Assembly: GCA_003524435.1 (NCBI GenBank)
Contig: DQHP01000063.1
Span: 1 to 41,767 of the forward strand
Source of the DNA: Microbacterium sp.
Lineage (GTDB): Bacteria > Actinomycetota > Actinomycetes > Actinomycetales > Microbacteriaceae
Reading direction: 5' to 3'
Length of the DNA: 41,767 bases
A program made the translations under genes and the position numbers. Numbering within the stretch: the stretch's first letter is position 1; each line of letters begins with the position of its first letter. Shown here piece after piece: positions 1 through 7,017 of this stretch. The notes below the pieces were generated by a model. The model ran no database searches. It was not told the DNA's origin and worked only from the letters and a program-made list of their open reading frames with translations.

Positions 1-2
1 AT

Positions 3-59
3 ACCCTGATCGAGGCAACCTCGGGAAATACCGGTATTGCGCTCGCCATGGCGGCGACC
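3..59 (+). other. cysM-like fragment at the window edge (possible chimeric junction)
   Basis: Reading from base 3 gives TLIEATSGNTGIALAMAAT. This matches the PLP-lysine-neighbouring SGNTG loop of O-acetylserine sulfhydrylases, closest as remembered to proteobacterial CysM (LIEATSGNTGIALAM). The frame stops resembling CysM at about base 55, where a different reading frame begins to encode a cell-wall anchor. No other part of a cysteine synthase is present. It may be a contig-end chimera, a recombination scar, or much less likely chance. Confidence 0.5.
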
Positions 60-166
60 TCGCCACCACGGGTGCCGACAGCACGACGCTCATCGTCAGT
101 GCGGTGCTGCTGCTCGCGCTAGGCCTCGGCCTGTTCGCAGTGCGCCGCCGCCTGCGCGCGGAGTAA
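50..166 (+). CDS. C-terminal end of a sortase-anchored or membrane-tethered surface protein (partial)
   Basis: The frame ending in TAA at 164-166 reads GGD-LATTG-AD, then a hydrophobic stretch of about 20 residues (LIVSAVLLLALGLGLF), then a basic tail RRRLRAE. This is the order of an LPxTG-type sorting signal, with LATTG as the likely sortase motif. Such proteins are exported and then linked to peptidoglycan. Only the tail is inside the window. The bases before about 50 in this frame give no recognisable stalk and overlap the cysM-like fragment, so the true N-terminal part may be missing or joined to foreign sequence. The nature of the full protein cannot be told. Confidence 0.55.
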   Translation, partial: GGDLATTGADSTTLIVSAVLLLALGLGLFAVRRRLRAE

Positions 167-181
167 TCGCTGTACTTTTCA

Positions 182-229
182 CACGATGGTGCGCCGTCGG
201 GGCTTCGGCCCTGGCGGCGCACCATCGTG
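182..229. terminator. Bidirectional intrinsic terminator with a 15-bp stem
   Basis: Arms 182-196 and 215-229 are exact reverse complements over 15 bases, with an 18-base loop. It lies between the convergent ends of the surface-protein tail (+) and the efflux-like gene (-), so it can serve both. No long T tract follows. Confidence 0.7.
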
Positions 230-249
230 GTTGGAGTCTCGGCGTCAGC

Positions 250-807
250 TCAGCCGGTCACGAGCGTGAGCACACCAGCGGCGATCAGCGTGGTCAACGT
301 CGTCCAGAGGAAGATCGCGATCCCCTGCCACAGCAGCACCCAGCTCTTCGCGACGCCGGTCGAGACCAGTAGCGCGGATGTGAACTGCGTGGGGATGGCC
401 AGTGGGCCAAGAATGCTGGCGCCTGGTACGCCGAAGCGCACGAGGAACCGCTTGAAGCGCTGCGCGCCCTTCGACTCAGGTTTGTCCGCGGCAGTAGAGC
501 CGATGGGTCCCTCCGCAGCATCAGCCAAGGGTTGCCCTACGGCGACGAGTTCGGTGCGCCGCGCACGGCGCGCGACGATCCGCGCTCTGATGCGCGCACC
601 GAAAACGACGACCACGAAGACCGAGGCGAAGTTGCCCACCATCGCAGCTGCTGCCGCGATGAACGGGTTCAAGCCCGCCCACACGCCGAGTACAGAAGCG
701 AGCTCGCCCTCGACGAACGGTATCGCCGCGGCCGCGGCGACGATGAGTGGCTGCACGAAGAATGGCACCTGCGACATGAGGCTCTGAAGGAATTCGATGA
801 CGTTCAT
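250..807 (-). CDS. Small multidrug efflux-like membrane protein
   Basis: The 185-residue protein has hydrophobic stretches at about 15-35 and 45-70, a basic and polar loop at about 72-120 (RIRARIVARRARR, then an acidic Ala-rich part), and hydrophobic stretches again at about 130-180. The pattern and the GVPGASILGPLAIPTQF segment fit the actinobacterial family usually labelled small multidrug efflux protein (COG2426-like). Transport has not been shown for most members, so the function is inferred from the family label only. It starts at ATG 807 and converges on the terminator at 182-229. A small CCGCCG/CGGCGG hairpin at 844-861 lies just upstream, between it and the next leftward gene. Confidence 0.6.
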   Translation of the reverse strand: MNVIEFLQSLMSQVPFFVQPLIVAAAAAIPFVEGELASVLGVWAGLNPFIAAAAAMVGNFASVFVVVVFGARIRARIVARRARRTELVAVGQPLADAAEGPIGSTAADKPESKGAQRFKRFLVRFGVPGASILGPLAIPTQFTSALLVSTGVAKSWVLLWQGIAIFLWTTLTTLIAAGVLTLVTG

Positions 808-891
808 GTTCTCTCTTTTTGGGGTAAGTGAGCACTCTGAACACCGCCGTTGGTGCGGCGGGAACGGAGGGGTTGAGGATGAAGGGTGGCG

Positions 892-1587
892 TCAGCGGTT
901 CGCGACTACGGCACTGGCGATGAGGGAGTTCGTGACAACAGCGATCATTGTCCGAGTGACGGCGGCTGCGGCAGCACCGGCGGCCACATCACCGCGTTCT
1001 AAGATCTTCGCCCTCTCGGCCGTGGCTGAGGACCACGGAATCTCGCGATGAAGGACGGGAAGCGCGCCACTCGCCGACACGAGCGCTGTGAGCGTGGCGA
1101 TGCGTTCGGTCGGTTCTTCTCCGTCGACGAGTACGGTGCGCATCGCCGCGACAAGCTCTTCTCGTCGACCGGAGCCGCCGTCGATGAGGGCCGTGGCCGG
1201 GAATAGTCCGAGCACGCGCCGCTTCACTCTGCGGAGGTCACCGCGCTCGATGAGTCGTTCCAGCACGGGCGCGCGCAATGTCGGGCCGTTCGCCGCGAGA
1301 ACGCCCTGGACGCCCCGTGGCTTCTGGCTGATGTAGTCCCACATCGGGCGGAGCAGTTCGTCTTCGGGTGGCTCACCCGCTGCCTGGATGAGGGTGCCGC
1401 GGAATCCGGCATCCCTGACCTCTGCGCCACTGCGTTGCGCAAGGTCGGTAAGCACGCCACCGGCGAGCACATAGAAGAGTGTGTTCTCGCCCGCGATCGT
1501 TCCTGAGGCGGGCTGAAACAGCACGAGAAGGAGGTCTTCAGTGATCAGCGTGCGTGTGCGCCGCACGTGGATGCTGTCGTCGGTCAT
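892..1587 (-). CDS. GPP34 (GOLPH3-like) family protein
   Basis: The 231-residue protein carries the features of the GPP34 family: an N-terminal LITEDLLLVLF strand/helix, a TLFYVLAGGVLTDLA helix, the PRGVQGVLAANGPTLRAPVLERLIERGDLR segment and the RRVLGLFPATAL strand. The eukaryotic member GOLPH3 binds phosphatidylinositol-4-phosphate. Bacterial members are common in actinobacteria and mostly uncharacterised, so a lipid-binding role is inference. ATG 1587 was chosen because the upstream extension to 1665 would cross the divergent promoter and operator. A TAATAT box sits 7 bases before this ATG, suggesting a leaderless transcript. It is divergent from a TetR regulator that probably controls it. 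Confidence 0.75.
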   Translation of the reverse strand: MTDDSIHVRRTRTLITEDLLLVLFQPASGTIAGENTLFYVLAGGVLTDLAQRSGAEVRDAGFRGTLIQAAGEPPEDELLRPMWDYISQKPRGVQGVLAANGPTLRAPVLERLIERGDLRRVKRRVLGLFPATALIDGGSGRREELVAAMRTVLVDGEEPTERIATLTALVSASGALPVLHREIPWSSATAERAKILERGDVAAGAAAAAVTRTMIAVVTNSLIASAVVANR

Positions 1588-1594
1588 GGGTTCG

Positions 1595-1625
1595 ATATTA
1601 GCACACTGTGCCGGTACAGTGTGCT
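1595..1625. promoter_or_regulatory. Divergent promoter and TetR operator: 10-bp perfect inverted repeat
   Basis: AGCACACTGT (1600-1609) and ACAGTGTGCT (1616-1625) are exact reverse complements separated by six bases. This is the size and form of a TetR-family operator. Its left arm touches a leftward -10-like TAATAT (1595-1600 read on the minus strand) 7 bases before the GPP34 ATG. A rightward TAGGAT box is at 1633-1638. Binding would block both genes. Confidence 0.7.
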
Positions 1626-1655
1626 GGACACGTAGGATCGGTGGAGGAGGTCGTG

Positions 1656-2255
1656 ATGAGTACACGGGATCGCATCATCGCTGCGGCGACGGCAATGATG
1701 CATGAGGGGGCGCCTCGACTGAGTGTGCGGGCAGTCGCTGCGCGTGCTGACGTCGGCGCAAGCACGCTGCGACACCACTTTCCGACCCAGCGCGATCTGA
1801 TCAACGCGGCCCTCACCGCCACGTATGACTCGGCCATGCCCGACGAGCGCATCCGCGACGCATCGATTCCGCCACGCGAGCGGCTGCGGGAGTGCATCTG
1901 GCGGTTGCTGGAACCTTTCGGCGCTCCCGCCGACGCCCGGGAGATGTGGACCAACCTGCTCCGCATGTTCGCCGAGGCTGAAACCGACAGAAACACTCGC
2001 GCCGGTTACGCAGTACTCATGGCCGAGGCCGAGCGTCGAGTCGGTGCGTGGCTGGCGATACTTGAGGAGGAAGGGGCGCTGCCTCCCGGTGACAACGCCA
2101 GGAGGTCGGATCTTCTCCTCACCGTCGTCGACGGTCTGTCGATCGCCCGCGCGATGCCTCCCCGCGAAACGCATCTCGAGGACGAGAGCGCAACGTTGGG
2201 ATTCGCCGTCGACGCGGTCTTCGACGTCGCTTTCCCCCTGCGGCCGATGCCGTAA
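1656..2255 (+). CDS. TetR family transcriptional regulator
   Basis: The 199-residue protein has an N-terminal TetR DNA-binding domain (residues about 1-50): STRDRIIAAATAMM as helix 1, LSVRAVAARADVGASTLRHHFP as the helix-turn-helix with the typical YxHF-like turn (here RHHFP). The rest is an all-helical ligand-binding and dimer domain with no recognisable effector signature. ATG 1656 is preceded by GGAGGAGG at a good distance, whereas the longer GTG start at 1608 lies inside the operator. It is divergent from the GPP34 gene, and the 26-base palindrome between them suggests that it represses that gene and itself. Confidence 0.85.
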   Translation: MSTRDRIIAAATAMMHEGAPRLSVRAVAARADVGASTLRHHFPTQRDLINAALTATYDSAMPDERIRDASIPPRERLRECIWRLLEPFGAPADAREMWTNLLRMFAEAETDRNTRAGYAVLMAEAERRVGAWLAILEEEGALPPGDNARRSDLLLTVVDGLSIARAMPPRETHLEDESATLGFAVDAVFDVAFPLRPMP

Positions 2256-2327
2256 CACGCAGTCGGCTGGAGGGTGCTGGGCTCGGCTTCGAGCTGCGTT
2301 CGTCGCCGGCTTCAGCGGCCGCTGTTG

Positions 2328-2612
2328 TCAGAACCCGGTGAGGTCGCGCACCTCTTGCTGGTGGCGCCGGATCATCAACATGCTCATTGTGCTCATGACG
2401 AGCCCGCCAATGACAACAATGCCGACAAGGATCCAGATGCCCTGCTCCGGATCGACAACTTTAAGGAAAAAGACCGCGATCAGTGCGATCAGCAGTGCGA
2501 GCCCCTCGATGAGCGCGAACGCGACGAAAAAGCGCGTCATCCGTTGCTGGTGCTGGCGCTTTGCTGTTTCGACACGATCGTCGTTCGAACTGCCATTCAG
2601 CGAGTAACTCAT
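2328..2612 (-). CDS. Small membrane protein of unknown function
   Basis: The 94-residue protein has a polar N-terminus (residues 1-27, rich in Arg and Gln) and two predicted membrane helices at about 28-49 (FFVAFALIEGLALLIALIAVFFL) and 59-80 (IWILVGIVVIGGLVMSTMSMLMI), followed by a short charged tail. I do not recognise the family. A TATGCT box lies exactly 6 bases before ATG 2612 and no Shine-Dalgarno is visible, so it may be translated from a leaderless mRNA. It is convergent with the TetR gene. Confidence 0.65.
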   Translation of the reverse strand: MSYSLNGSSNDDRVETAKRQHQQRMTRFFVAFALIEGLALLIALIAVFFLKVVDPEQGIWILVGIVVIGGLVMSTMSMLMIRRHQQEVRDLTGF

Positions 2613-2618
2613 GCTCGA

Positions 2619-2624
2619 AGCATA
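2619..2624 (-). promoter_or_regulatory. -10 box TATGCT, predicted leaderless start
   Basis: TATGCT on the minus strand is followed by 6 bases and then ATG 2612. No clear -35 box is seen. Confidence 0.45.
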
Positions 2625-2711
2625 GCGAGCGCGCGCGAGCCTTCGGGAGTGGGCTTGACCCAGGTGAGTCGCCGCACGACGGCGCGGGCGGGCTCTCCTT
2701 ACGCACCTAAA

Positions 2712-4013
2712 TCAACTCATCGGCCGTTGAACGTCCTCATGCCGCGCGTTGCGTAGCGGCGAGAACGCCACGATCAGTGCGGCGGCCAGGAAGATCGTCG
2801 CGGCGATTCCGAGGCTGATCGGATACCCGAGCCAGGTGGCAAGCGCGCCGGCGCCGAGTGCCCCGAAGAAGAAGACGACGCGATTCGTGGTTCGGATGGT
2901 CGCATTCATACGTCCCTGAATCGCGCCGGGCGCTACCGCTTGGCGATACGCAATGTCGTTCGCATCCTCGATCCCCATCGACAGCCCGTAAAGGAACTGC
3001 GCGATCGAGACGAGCGTGAGAAGCAAGGCGATGCTACTGGCGGCGCTGAGCGGCACGATCGCCAACGAAGCCCACGGCAAAACGATCAAGCACCGACCCG
3101 ACAAGATTGCTCGCCCAGCGCCGATACGTGCCCCGATTGACGGGGCTATGACTGCTCCGAGGAAGCCTCCGACGCCGCCGAAGGCAAGTGCCACTCCGAA
3201 TGCCCACACTGGCATCCCGAGTTCTCGGAGGACGAAGACCGCGAAGACGGTCGCGACGATGCTGTTGCCGAGGAACCAGGTGTGCACCGATAGTGCGAGC
3301 GGACGCAGCGTCCGATGGCTATAGGTGAAGCGCATCCCTTCCGCGATGTCGTGTCCGATGTGACGCCCCTGTGCGCGTGCGGCAGGTGCGGCCTCCACGA
3401 CACGGATCCGCGACTGAAGCAGCGCCGAGATCGCATGAATGCCCGCCTCAAGCACAAAGAGAAGTGGAGCGCCGAGCACGTTGAAGAGCACTCCGCCGAG
3501 GGCGGGGCCAGCGGTGGTCGCTATGGTTTCGCTCTGGCCCAGTCTCGCGTTCGCCGACACGAGGGCCGGCCTGGGCACGATGTGCGGCAGGAAGGGTTGT
3601 TCCGCGGAATGCGCGAACAGCGTCAGCACTCCGAGTGCGAGCATCACGGCCGCGAGAGACCAGAAGGTGAGCGCCTCTAGGACAAGGAGTACTGGGATCG
3701 CGACGAGAACGATCGCACGGCCAATGCTCGTGAGCACCAACGTGCGTTGATGGTTCCAACGATCCATGAGCGCGCCGATGATCAACCCGAGAAACAGGTA
3801 GGGCACGACGCTGAGCGCGCTCAGAACGCCGATCTGGAACGGGGTCGCTGCGACCACCGTAACGATAAGAGTCTGAAAGGCAATCCCCGCTATCGAGCTA
3901 CCGAAAGCGCGGATAGTCGTCGCGCCCCAAAAGAGCCTGAACGCGGGGATGCGCAGCACCTCCCCAGCACTCTCGTCATCGGTGGAACCGGACTGACGAG
4001 CATCATCGCGCAT
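2712..4013 (-). CDS. MFS transporter (DHA3-like drug exporter type)
   Basis: The 433-residue protein has about twelve hydrophobic segments, a short charged N-terminus, and the MFS loop 2-3 motif GALMDRWNHQRTL (about residues 80-93). It opens with FRLFWGATTIRAFGSSIAGIAF, typical of the DHA3/enterobactin-exporter-like (COG2814 / Pfam MFS_3) group. Members use the proton gradient to expel drugs, macrolides or siderophores; the substrate cannot be told here. A TAGGCT box ends 6 bases before ATG 4013, so transcription probably starts at or near the start codon. A 12-base palindrome (4047-4058) lies just upstream and could be an operator. Its stop at 2712-2714 lies about 100 bases from the divergent small membrane gene (start 2612). 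Confidence 0.8.
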   Translation of the reverse strand: MRDDARQSGSTDDESAGEVLRIPAFRLFWGATTIRAFGSSIAGIAFQTLIVTVVAATPFQIGVLSALSVVPYLFLGLIIGALMDRWNHQRTLVLTSIGRAIVLVAIPVLLVLEALTFWSLAAVMLALGVLTLFAHSAEQPFLPHIVPRPALVSANARLGQSETIATTAGPALGGVLFNVLGAPLLFVLEAGIHAISALLQSRIRVVEAAPAARAQGRHIGHDIAEGMRFTYSHRTLRPLALSVHTWFLGNSIVATVFAVFVLRELGMPVWAFGVALAFGGVGGFLGAVIAPSIGARIGAGRAILSGRCLIVLPWASLAIVPLSAASSIALLLTLVSIAQFLYGLSMGIEDANDIAYRQAVAPGAIQGRMNATIRTTNRVVFFFGALGAGALATWLGYPISLGIAATIFLAAALIVAFSPLRNARHEDVQRPMS

Positions 4014-4019
4014 GCGGAC

Positions 4020-4025
4020 AGCCTA
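4020..4025 (-). promoter_or_regulatory. -10 box TAGGCT, predicted leaderless start of the MFS gene
   Basis: TAGGCT on the minus strand, then 6 bases, then ATG 4013. No Shine-Dalgarno sequence fits between. Confidence 0.5.
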
Positions 4026-4046
4026 CGGACAGAGGGCACGCGCCGA

Positions 4047-4058
4047 AAACGATCGTTT
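4047..4058. promoter_or_regulatory. Perfect 12-bp palindrome AAACGATCGTTT, possible operator
   Basis: The palindrome lies 34 bases upstream of the MFS start codon, near where a -35 region would fall for the TAGGCT box. The binding protein is unknown; no regulator gene adjoins the MFS gene. Confidence 0.4.
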
Positions 4059-4166
4059 CACCCGCCAACTTGTCGATGTCCGAAGTCCTCGACACTCGCG
4101 TGCGCAGCTCGGCTACACGCGATCGGAGCGATTACGTCCGCGCTGCAAGCATTGGGACCGTGACTC

Positions 4167-4631
4167 TCAGCCCAGTGGTTCACCGGCCAGATGCCGTCCG
4201 AAGTTCGTGAGTGCTTCGTCCCAGCCGTCGTAGACGAAGCCATCGCCCGGCTTCCCATCGAACCCACGCAGGTGGAACACCAACTCTGTGCGGTCGGTGC
4301 CTTGCGTCGTAAAGGTGAGAGTGATTACCGGCGTGGTCTCGACGGGTGCTCCCGGTTCGCCCCATGTGAAGACCAGAAGATCCATCGGTTCAACCTGAAG
4401 GAAGACGCCGCCGGTGGGGAACTTCTCGCCGGTCTCGCTATTGGTCATCGTGTACGCATAGCGACCGCCGACGCGGACGTCGAATGAGACGGAGTCGGTG
4501 CTGACGCCGAACGGGCGCAGCCACTGAGCCAGTTCAGGCTCCTCGGTCCAGGCACGCCAGACGAGTTCGCGCGGACTATCAAACGTGCGGGTGATCGAGA
4601 ATTCCGGGGTCGTTGCGGGTGTCGTGCTCAT
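4167..4631 (-). CDS. SRPBCC (AHSA1-like, START/Bet v1 fold) protein
   Basis: The 154-residue protein begins with the family hallmark FSITRTFDSPRELVWRAWTEPELAQWLRPFG-like sequence (about 9-43, here with TEEPELAQW), continues with GGRYAYTMTNSETGEKFPTGGVFLQVEPMDLLVFTW and ends with a helix (GWDEALTNFGRHLAG). These match the AHSA1 / CalC-like group of the SRPBCC superfamily, which bind hydrophobic ligands in a deep cavity; the ligand is unknown. Its ATG overlaps the stop of the upstream ArsR gene by four bases (ATGA), so the two are translationally coupled. ArsR + AHSA1 pairs are frequent in actinobacteria, although the signal sensed is not established. Confidence 0.85.
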   Translation of the reverse strand: MSTTPATTPEFSITRTFDSPRELVWRAWTEEPELAQWLRPFGVSTDSVSFDVRVGGRYAYTMTNSETGEKFPTGGVFLQVEPMDLLVFTWGEPGAPVETTPVITLTFTTQGTDRTELVFHLRGFDGKPGDGFVYDGWDEALTNFGRHLAGEPLG

Positions 4632-4993
4632 TGTTCTGCCTCCTTGGGATCATGAGTTCTTGATGTGTTCTTCGACATCGCCTCGAGGTGGTCTTCGAGG
4701 GCGTCAAGGCGCAGGTTCCACTCGCGGCGTTGCTTCTCCACCCAAGCCGACGCCTCATCAAGGCGTTCGACTCGCAGCGAGAGTGTTCGCCACTGTGCAT
4801 GTACGGTGCGGGTAACGAGACCCGCACGTTCGAGCACCTTGAGGTGCTGGGAGATCGCCGGGGCGCTCATATCGAATGGCCTGGCAATCTCACCGACAGT
4901 GGCGGCTCCTTGTGATAGTCGAGACAGAATCTCTCGACGGGTCGGGTCGGCAAGCGCAGCGAACACCAGGCTTAGATGATCAGTTGCACTCAT
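4628..4993 (-). CDS. ArsR family winged-helix regulator
   Basis: The 121-residue protein shows the ArsR fold: LVFAALADPTRREILSRL (about 9-26), TVGEIARPFDMSAPAISQHLKVLERAGLV as the winged helix-turn-helix (about 32-60), then wing and C-terminal helix (WVEKQRREWNLRLDALEDHL). The metal-binding ELCVCDL motif in helix 3 is absent, so it probably does not sense metals, as is usual for ArsR proteins paired with SRPBCC genes. It is the first gene of a two-gene unit with the SRPBCC protein. An AAGGA sequence nine bases before ATG 4993 can act as ribosome binding site. An AT-rich palindrome at 5006-5013 directly upstream is a candidate autoregulatory site. Confidence 0.88.
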   Translation of the reverse strand: MSATDHLSLVFAALADPTRREILSRLSQGAATVGEIARPFDMSAPAISQHLKVLERAGLVTRTVHAQWRTLSLRVERLDEASAWVEKQRREWNLRLDALEDHLEAMSKNTSRTHDPKEAEQ

Positions 4994-5005
4994 TTCGAAT
5001 TTTCC

Positions 5006-5025
5006 TTAATTAATGAATGCCTTAA
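5006..5025. promoter_or_regulatory. AT-rich promoter/operator upstream of arsR-SRPBCC
   Basis: TTAATTAA (5006-5013) is a perfect palindrome, and CCTTAA occurs twice (5004-5009 and 5020-5025). In this GC-rich genome such an AT-rich block before an ArsR gene suggests its operator overlapping the promoter. Confidence 0.45.
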
Positions 5026-5285
5026 CCGTAGGCGCGTCTCTAGGAGCTGTCAAGGACAGCAACTTTCACGTTCTCGCTCTGTCGGTGGCGAGCTCAGAAT
5101 CGCGCAGACCCGGCACCAAACTCGCGCCGTAACGCGACGCCGTGCTGATCGCTGAAGTCAGCCCGCCGCGAGGCCAGCTGCAGGGGGTTTCGAGACACCG
5201 AGGTTATGAAACACCCTCTCCCGCAGTCGAGCGGCGACCTAAGCTAGCGGTCGAGACATTCGTGGTCGGGCTATGGTTGGCGCAC

Positions 5286-5621
5286 TCATAAAAGCTCCTG
5301 TAGCGCTGGTGCGCGAACGCGTGCGTCCTCGGCATCGTGCCAGTCGTCGAGGCTCGGCGACACCTCGTAGCCGGTGACGCCGATGGTGTTACGCAACGTC
5401 AGCGCGGTCGTGCGCAGTCGCGCCTCAGTGGTCTCGACGGTCGCGACCATCCAGCATGTGGAGGCCACTCGCTGGTACGTGCTCTGGAGAACCTCGATCT
5501 GTCGCCGGTGAAACACCGAAACCAGGCGCAGTAGAGCCTCGCCATCAGCGCCGTCCATCGTGACAGTGAGGGTGAAGCGACGGATGGCATCGGCGGATGC
5601 TCCGCGGGTGACTACGCTCAT
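5286..5621 (-). CDS. Orphan ACT-domain protein (IlvM/IlvH-like)
   Basis: The 111-residue protein has one clear domain at about 14-85: RRFTLTVTMDGADGEALLRLVSVFHRRQIEVLQSTY, then a WMVATVETTEARLRTTALTLRNTIGVTGYEV half. The beta-alpha-beta-beta-alpha-beta order and the LLRLVSVFHRR helix resemble the ACT domain of acetolactate synthase small subunits (IlvM/IlvH), which bind branched-chain amino acids. No ilvB/ilvC gene is nearby, so catalysis or partnership with acetolactate synthase cannot be assumed. It is divergent from an Lrp/AsnC regulator, a family whose effector domain is also ACT-like and which often responds to amino acids. The start ATG 5621 lacks a Shine-Dalgarno. Confidence 0.65.
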   Translation of the reverse strand: MSVVTRGASADAIRRFTLTVTMDGADGEALLRLVSVFHRRQIEVLQSTYQRVASTCWMVATVETTEARLRTTALTLRNTIGVTGYEVSPSLDDWHDAEDARVRAPALQELL

Positions 5622-5625
5622 GCCA

Positions 5626-5657
5626 CTTATACTCGGAAATGAGATCTAGAGTGTCAA
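5626..5657 (-). promoter_or_regulatory. Putative promoter of the ACT-domain gene
   Basis: On the minus strand TTGACA (5657-5652) precedes GAGTATAAG (5634-5626), which ends four bases before ATG 5621. The -10 register is uncertain (GAGTAT at 16 bp or TATAAG at 20 bp). Either choice gives a very short or absent leader. The region is shared with the divergent Lrp-type gene. Confidence 0.4.
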
Positions 5658-5723
5658 TGTTTTAGACAACAACTGGACAAATGGCAAAGCTCAGAACTCA
5701 TCAGATGTGAGGAGATGGGCGTT

Positions 5724-6242
5724 ATGTCAACGATTGACAGGCTCGATGCAGAAATCATCAGCAAGCTCGCCGACAACGCGCGCATCGGGATCGCAGAGCT
5801 GGCCGCCGAACTCGGCGTAAGTCGCACCACCATCCAGTTGCGACTCAAGCGTCTCGAGGATGATGGCATCCTTCTCGGGTTTCAGCCGATCCTCAACCTC
5901 AGCAAGATCGGCGCGCAGGTAGAGGCACTGATCTCACTGGAGATTGACCAGCGGCAGATGCTGAACATCATCCGCGGGTTGCACGCTCTGCCCGAGGTGC
6001 TCGAGGTGCGCATACAGGCAGGTCGTGAAGATCTGCTCGCCCATATCAGAATCGGTTCGCTGGAAGAGCTTCAGGCGGTCACTGCGGCGATCGTGGATAT
6101 CGACGGCGTGCGAAAGACGACCTCGACTTTCACGGTCTCAACGCCGGTGCGCTTCCGGTTGGCACCGCTGCTGCGCAAGCTCACGCGCAAGTCCGGGTGG
6201 GGGCGCGCCAACCCCGCGCCACAGGTCGACAACCGCCGTTGA
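5724..6242 (+). CDS. Lrp/AsnC family transcriptional regulator
   Basis: The 172-residue protein starts with the AsnC-type helix-turn-helix (STIDRLDAEIISKLADNARIGIAELAAELGVSRTTIQLRLKRLEDDGIL, about 2-50). A RAM effector domain follows (about 65-140), with the typical GRHALPEVLEVRIQAGREDLLAHIRI-like segment (here GLHALPEV) and IVDIDGVRKTTSTFTVST. A basic 30-residue tail follows. ATG 5724 was chosen over 5715 because GAGGAG lies too close to the earlier codon and about ten bases from the later one. Lrp proteins form octamers that respond to amino acids. Divergence from an ACT-domain gene suggests that the two form a small amino-acid-linked unit, though the signal is not known. Confidence 0.85.
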   Translation: MSTIDRLDAEIISKLADNARIGIAELAAELGVSRTTIQLRLKRLEDDGILLGFQPILNLSKIGAQVEALISLEIDQRQMLNIIRGLHALPEVLEVRIQAGREDLLAHIRIGSLEELQAVTAAIVDIDGVRKTTSTFTVSTPVRFRLAPLLRKLTRKSGWGRANPAPQVDNRR

Positions 6243-6273
6243 CACGCGACTCAGAACGTCGCTGACGGATCGG

Positions 6274-6279
6274 TAGGAT
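6274..6279 (+). promoter_or_regulatory. -10 box TAGGAT, predicted leaderless start
   Basis: TAGGAT, 6 bases, then ATG 6286. A TTGACA at 6239-6244 is 29 bases away, too far to be its -35. Confidence 0.5.
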
Positions 6280-6285
6280 CAGAGC

Positions 6286-6696
6286 ATGGTTGAGCGCGAG
6301 GCCGTGCGGCGCAAAGAACGGCGCGAGGGAATCGCGCTCACGATCGTCGGCTCGGTATTCGCTGCCGCGGGTGTACTTCTCCTGGTGATCGGAAAACCGT
6401 GGATGGGCGCCGCCGGAATCTGCTTTGGAGTCATGGGCATCCTCACCGGGATAGTGACTTTCAGGGGCGAATCCCGCGCCTCTGAGATACTGACAATCTT
6501 CGTTTGCCTCGCTTTCGCGATGACCGGCCTACTTATGATCATCTCGGGCATCGTCGCCCCGGGAGCCTGGGGTTGGCGTGGTGGCGGCGCGGGTATCGTC
6601 GCCGGGGCGCTCACCTTCACGTTCTTCGGCCCTGGGACGGTCATCCTCGTCATAAAGCGGATGCGGCGGCGCCGGTCATCACGCGGCGGGCGCTGA
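6286..6696 (+). CDS. Small four-helix membrane protein of unknown function
   Basis: The 136-residue protein has a charged N-terminus (VEREAVRRKERREG) and four hydrophobic segments at about 16-36, 42-60, 68-90 and 98-122, ending in a very basic tail (KRMRRRRSSRGGR). The positive ends suggest that both termini face the cytoplasm. I do not recognise the family. The TAGGAT box 6 bases before ATG 6286 implies a leaderless mRNA. It converges with the similarly small membrane gene at 6735-7007. Confidence 0.6.
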   Translation: MVEREAVRRKERREGIALTIVGSVFAAAGVLLLVIGKPWMGAAGICFGVMGILTGIVTFRGESRASEILTIFVCLAFAMTGLLMIISGIVAPGAWGWRGGGAGIVAGALTFTFFGPGTVILVIKRMRRRRSSRGGR

Positions 6697-6734
6697 AGCC
6701 GTCGCCCACACCACGGGCTGAGCTGAGCGCTCGC

Positions 6735-7007
6735 TCAGATCTGGTCCCCTTGCACGGGTCCTTCAGCGCTCGGCTTGCCGCCGAGTTCGGGGAGAGCGCT
6801 CTTAAGCATCAAGTACATTCCGACCAGAACGATGCCAGAAAGCAGCAGCACAAGGCCGAGCAAGATGAGCGCGGCTCCGATCGGAAGCGCCGCCTCGTAT
6901 CCATAGCGAATGCCGGAAACGAAAAGGAAAAGGAAGCCGAGTACAAACAACAGCGGGCTTACCACCGCGCCGATGAGCGCAAATTTGGGGAATCTCACTG
7001 CTCGCAT
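6735..7007 (-). CDS. Small membrane protein of unknown function
   Basis: From ATG 7007 the product is 90 residues: a short basic start (RAVRFPKF), two strong hydrophobic segments (about 9-32, ALIGAVVSPLLFVLGFLFLFV, and 40-68, LPIGAALILLGLVLLLSGIVLVGMYL) and a polar tail ending EGPVQGDQI. The longer possible start at 7250 runs through the MepB-like remnant in another frame and is not credible. The family is not recognised. It lies just downstream of the truncated MepB-like gene, in the place where the rest of that gene would be expected. Confidence 0.6.
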   Translation of the reverse strand: MRAVRFPKFALIGAVVSPLLFVLGFLFLFVSGIRYGYEAALPIGAALILLGLVLLLSGIVLVGMYLMLKSALPELGGKPSAEGPVQGDQI

Positions 7008-7017
7008 GCTCTCTAAG

